Source: Bacillota bacterium
Lineage (GTDB): Bacteria > Bacillota > Clostridia > Peptostreptococcales > Anaerovoracaceae
Direction of reading: 5' to 3'
NCBI GenBank assembly: GCA_016282655.1
Contig: JAEELK010000169.1
Location: 1-8,061, forward strand
DNA length: 8,061 nucleotides
In this document: positions 6,320-8,061 of the stretch, one piece after another
Position numbering within the stretch: the first letter of the stretch is position 1
Layout of the letters: the number at the start of each line of letters is the position of its first letter
Notes under the pieces: generated by a model
The model's database searches: none
Told to the model about the DNA's origin: nothing
Seen by the model: the letters and a program-made list of their open reading frames with translations, nothing else
Position numbers and translations under genes: made by a program

Positions 6320-7120
6320 TTATAACGAAAGCTGCAGCAGCAGCGCTTTCAGGATATAGTTCACAGCGTAGGAGGGGCGCAGCAGGTCCGCGCGCGCCTC
6401 TTCCAGCAGCCGGACGCAGGCGAGGGCCTCTTCCTGCGCGGCGGTCTTTTTCTCAAAGACGAGGTCCCGCATCCAGCGCTCCATGCCGTCCACGAAGCGA
6501 AGCGCGGCCTCGCGGTCTTTGCCCAGGTCGGCCAGCAGCGCGGCCTTCTGATAGTACGGCGCTCTTTTCAGCAGGAGCTCGCCCAGCACGGCGCAGAGCG
6601 CCTCCGTTTCCGCCGCCGCTTCACTCTCCTGCTCCACGTGGAAGATGACGCAGCGGGAGCGCACCGTGGGCAGCAGATTCTCCAGATTCTCGCAAAGGAG
6701 GATGAGCAGAGCGTCCCCGGGCGGTTCCTCCAGCGTTTTGAGCAGGCGGTTCTGCGCGCGCTGTGTGACCGTATCGCCCCGGCAGAGCAGCGCCACGTTC
6801 CGTCCGTCCTCGTAGGGCTTCCGGCGCAGGTGTTCCTGCATCTGCGCCACCATCTCGTCCTTGACGGAGTTCTCGTCCCCGAGCACCACGTGGATGTTCT
6901 CGTGGTTGCCGTGCGCGACCTTGCGGCAGGAGGCGCAGATCCCGCAGGCGCCGAAGCCGGGCGCCGCGGCGGAAAAATGCGGACAGAGAGCTGCCTGCGC
7001 AAAGCCCTGCGCGAGCTGAAAGAGCTCGTCCTGCTCCGCGCCTTCCAGCAGATAGGCATGGGAGAGCGTTCCGGACGCCAGCGTCTGTCTGATGCGGCTC
7101 TGCAGCTGATCAGCGTTCAT
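6320..7120 (-). CDS. holB: DNA polymerase III delta' subunit, degenerate Walker A
   Basis: The delta' subunit is part of the clamp loader that places the beta sliding clamp on DNA. The 266-residue protein shows the family start SHAYLLEG (20-27), a zinc-binding cysteine set (C46, C59, C62, C65), the AQNRLLKTLEEPP block (122-134) and the SRC motif with its arginine finger (S155-R156-C157). Aligned without gaps, the Walker A position (GPxGxGK in ATP-binding relatives) reads GAEQDEL, so the glycine loop and lysine are lost. It should not bind ATP, as is known for E. coli delta'. At 266 residues it is shorter than the 320-335 common in this family; the C-terminal collar region appears reduced. The start overlaps the 3' end of tmk by 11 bases, with GGAGGAG seven bases upstream inside tmk. 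This tmk-holB neighbourhood is widespread in bacteria, which supports the call. Confidence 0.92.
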   Translation of the reverse strand: MNADQLQSRIRQTLASGTLSHAYLLEGAEQDELFQLAQGFAQAALCPHFSAAAPGFGACGICASCRKVAHGNHENIHVVLGDENSVKDEMVAQMQEHLRRKPYEDGRNVALLCRGDTVTQRAQNRLLKTLEEPPGDALLILLCENLENLLPTVRSRCVIFHVEQESEAAAETEALCAVLGELLLKRAPYYQKAALLADLGKDREAALRFVDGMERWMRDLVFEKKTAAQEEALACVRLLEEARADLLRPSYAVNYILKALLLQLSL

Positions 7121-7742
7121 GGAAGAACTCCTCCAGGCGGCTGCGGATCCGGCTCTGCAGCGCTTCGATGCTGTCTCCGGCGTCCAGCAGGCAGATGCGT
7201 TCCGGCTCTGCCGCCGCGAGGGCCAGATAGCCCTCGTAAACGCGCCGGCGGAAGCTCATGGCCTCCAGCTCCAGACGGTCCGGGCTCGTGTCCGGCCGGC
7301 TGCGCAGGCGTTCGTCCGCGGCCTCCGGCGGGAGCATCAGCAGGAAGGTGAGGTCCGGCGAAAGGCCGCCGGTCGCGATGGCGTTGAGCTCTGCCACCGC
7401 GTGTCCAAGGCCTCTTCCGTATCCCTGATACGCCAGGCTGGAGTCCACGTAGCGGTCGCAGATGACGACCTGCCCGGCCGCCAGCGCGGGGCGGATGCGC
7501 TCCGCGAGCAGCTGCGCCCTGGCGGCCGCGTAGAGCAGCGCTTCGGCCATGGGATCCATCTCCGTAAAGGTCTTGTCCAGGATCAGCGCGCGTACGGCTT
7601 CGCTGATGCGCGTGCCGCCCGGTTCGCGGGTCAGCAGCACCTGCATGCCCCGCTCTTCCAGCAAGCTCTGCAGCAGGCGGATCTGCGTGCTCTTACCGGC
7701 GCCGTCAGGCCCCTCAAAACTGATGAAAACACCCTGCTTCAT
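7110..7742 (-). CDS. tmk: Thymidylate kinase (dTMP kinase)
   Basis: Tmk phosphorylates dTMP to dTDP with ATP, an essential step in dTTP supply. The protein is 210 residues, a typical length. Motifs: P-loop FEGPDGAGKST (9-19), REPGGT (39-44), DRYVDSSLAYQG (96-107) with the DRY signature, and a lid segment around RPDTSPDRLE. The ATG at 7742 is chosen because the conserved N-terminus (GVFISFEG) starts right after it; a longer in-frame start at 7799 would add 19 residues that fit nothing in the family. The ribosome site is poor (TAAGGGC close to the ATG). The stop codon of the upstream microprotein gene lies only four bases before the start, so coupled translation is likely. The 3' end overlaps holB. 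Confidence 0.96.
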   Translation of the reverse strand: MKQGVFISFEGPDGAGKSTQIRLLQSLLEERGMQVLLTREPGGTRISEAVRALILDKTFTEMDPMAEALLYAAARAQLLAERIRPALAAGQVVICDRYVDSSLAYQGYGRGLGHAVAELNAIATGGLSPDLTFLLMLPPEAADERLRSRPDTSPDRLELEAMSFRRRVYEGYLALAAAEPERICLLDAGDSIEALQSRIRSRLEEFFHER

Positions 7743-7746
7743 GCCC

Positions 7747-7848
7747 TTACTTCCGCACCAGATCCTCGTAGAGCTTCCAGAAGAAGATCCAGCCCACATA
7801 GAGAAAAGGCAGGCAGAGCAGCGTGACCAGCGCGATCTTGAATATCAT
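7747..7848 (-). CDS. Putative membrane microprotein between 5S rRNA and tmk
   Basis: A 33-codon frame runs from ATG 7848 to TAA 7747. It reads as one hydrophobic helix (about residues 5-24, IALVTLLCLP then FLYVGWIFFW) with K4 before it and a charged tail (KLYEDLVRK). This is the pattern of a single-pass membrane peptide. The chosen ATG has GGAG seven bases upstream. A second in-frame ATG at 7887 would give 46 residues but lacks a clear ribosome site and may lie at or before the transcript start. The stop is four bases from the tmk ATG, and tmk has a weak ribosome site, so translation of this frame may feed tmk. I do not recognise the family. Alternative: a non-coding leader that happens to be open. 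Confidence 0.5.
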   Translation of the reverse strand: MIFKIALVTLLCLPFLYVGWIFFWKLYEDLVRK

Positions 7849-7891
7849 GGCGGCGCTCCGTTCCGACCCGAGCTCAATCGTATACATAGTA

Positions 7892-7900
7892 ATATTACCA
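7892..7900 (-). promoter_or_regulatory. Weak candidate promoter for the tmk-holB-ricT unit
   Basis: On the minus strand TGGTAATAT (7900-7892) resembles an extended -10 element (TGn followed by TAATAT). The -35 region, about 17 bases upstream at 7920-7915, falls in the T-rich tail of the rRNA terminator and is not close to TTGACA. A start near 7885 would give a leader of about 37 bases before the microprotein ATG at 7848. Some promoter is expected here because the rRNA terminator is strong, but this one is tentative. Confidence 0.3.
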
Positions 7901-7916
7901 CAAAGGAATGCCGAAT

Positions 7917-7955
7917 AAAAGAAAGAAAGCGTTACGCGAGGTAACGCTTTCTTTC
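7917..7955 (-). terminator. Intrinsic terminator of the rRNA transcript
   Basis: A perfect 15-bp stem (7921-7935 with 7941-7955) with a five-base loop is followed, in minus-strand reading, by TTTTATT. It begins eight bases after the inferred 5S rRNA 3' end. This is a strong rho-independent terminator separating the rRNA from the tmk gene cluster. Confidence 0.92.
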
Positions 7956-7963
7956 GTGTTCAA

Positions 7964-8061
7964 TTGGCGGCGTCCTAATCTCCCGGGCGGTCGCCCGCCG
8001 AGTACAGTCGGCGCTGATGAGCTTAACTTCTGTGTTCGGGATGGGAACAGGTGTATCCTCA
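7964..8061 (-). rRNA. rrf: 5S ribosomal RNA, 3' portion (5' end beyond the right edge)
   Basis: Read on the minus strand the sequence contains the conserved 5S block CCCATCCCGAACACAGAAG, then TTAAGC, a GCCGA...TCGGC helix and the GGGAGATTAGG segment, ending in GCCGCCAA. About 98 bases are present. Roughly the first 20 bases, including the 5' strand of helix I, lie outside the window. The 3' end at 7964 is placed from the usual helix I boundary and may be off by a base or two. The orientation implies that 23S and 16S rRNA genes lie to the right, if this 5S is part of a standard operon. Confidence 0.95.

Noticed and set aside
7743..7799. 19-residue N-terminal extension of tmk from an ATG at 7799
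   Set aside because: The extension is the shifted-frame reading of the microprotein gene, is Ser/Gly-rich, and Tmk proteins begin at the ATG at 7742.

Overview
The window looks like ordinary chromosome from a GC-rich member of the Firmicutes, most likely the class Clostridia. The evidence is a RicT/YaaT (PSP1) gene, a DUF1292 protein, an AbrB regulator with a CxxC...CxxC tail of the kind I associate with clostridia, strong AGGAGG-type ribosome sites, and intrinsic terminators with A/T tracts. The species cannot be named from this sequence. I see no transposase, integrase, phage gene, tRNA or CRISPR array.

Left block, minus strand (4526 down to 1): a near-consensus sigma-A promoter drives murA (peptidoglycan precursor synthesis, TTG start), then uvrC (nucleotide excision repair, overlapping murA by one base), then a small acidic DUF1292 protein. 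A strong intrinsic terminator hairpin follows. Only 28 bases further on starts a UvrD/PcrA helicase gene that runs off the left edge. UvrC and a UvrD-type helicase act in the same repair pathway, so the layout resembles a repair operon attached to a cell-wall gene, with the hairpin setting how much transcription reaches the helicase.

Middle block, plus strand (4593-5337): a promoter with an extended -10 precedes a two-gene unit. It holds an unrecognised small membrane protein (116 aa, DUF948-like in layout) and an AbrB-family DNA-binding regulator. The unit ends at a hairpin with A and T tracts on its two sides, which can also terminate ricT arriving from the opposite strand.

Right block, minus strand (8061 down to 5373): the 3' part of a 5S rRNA gene and its terminator, then a 33-codon membrane microprotein gene, tmk (dTMP kinase), holB (DNA polymerase III delta') and ricT. 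The last four are tightly packed, with an 11-base overlap between tmk and holB. The order rRNA, tmk, holB, ricT, with an abrB gene convergent to them, is a compressed version of the Bacillus subtilis origin-proximal arrangement.

No clearly new system is visible. The points most worth a second look are a UvrC that lacks roughly 70-95 residues between its UVR and RNase H-like domains, the microprotein between 5S rRNA and tmk, the unrecognised membrane protein paired with the AbrB regulator, and the hairpin between the DUF1292 gene and pcrA.
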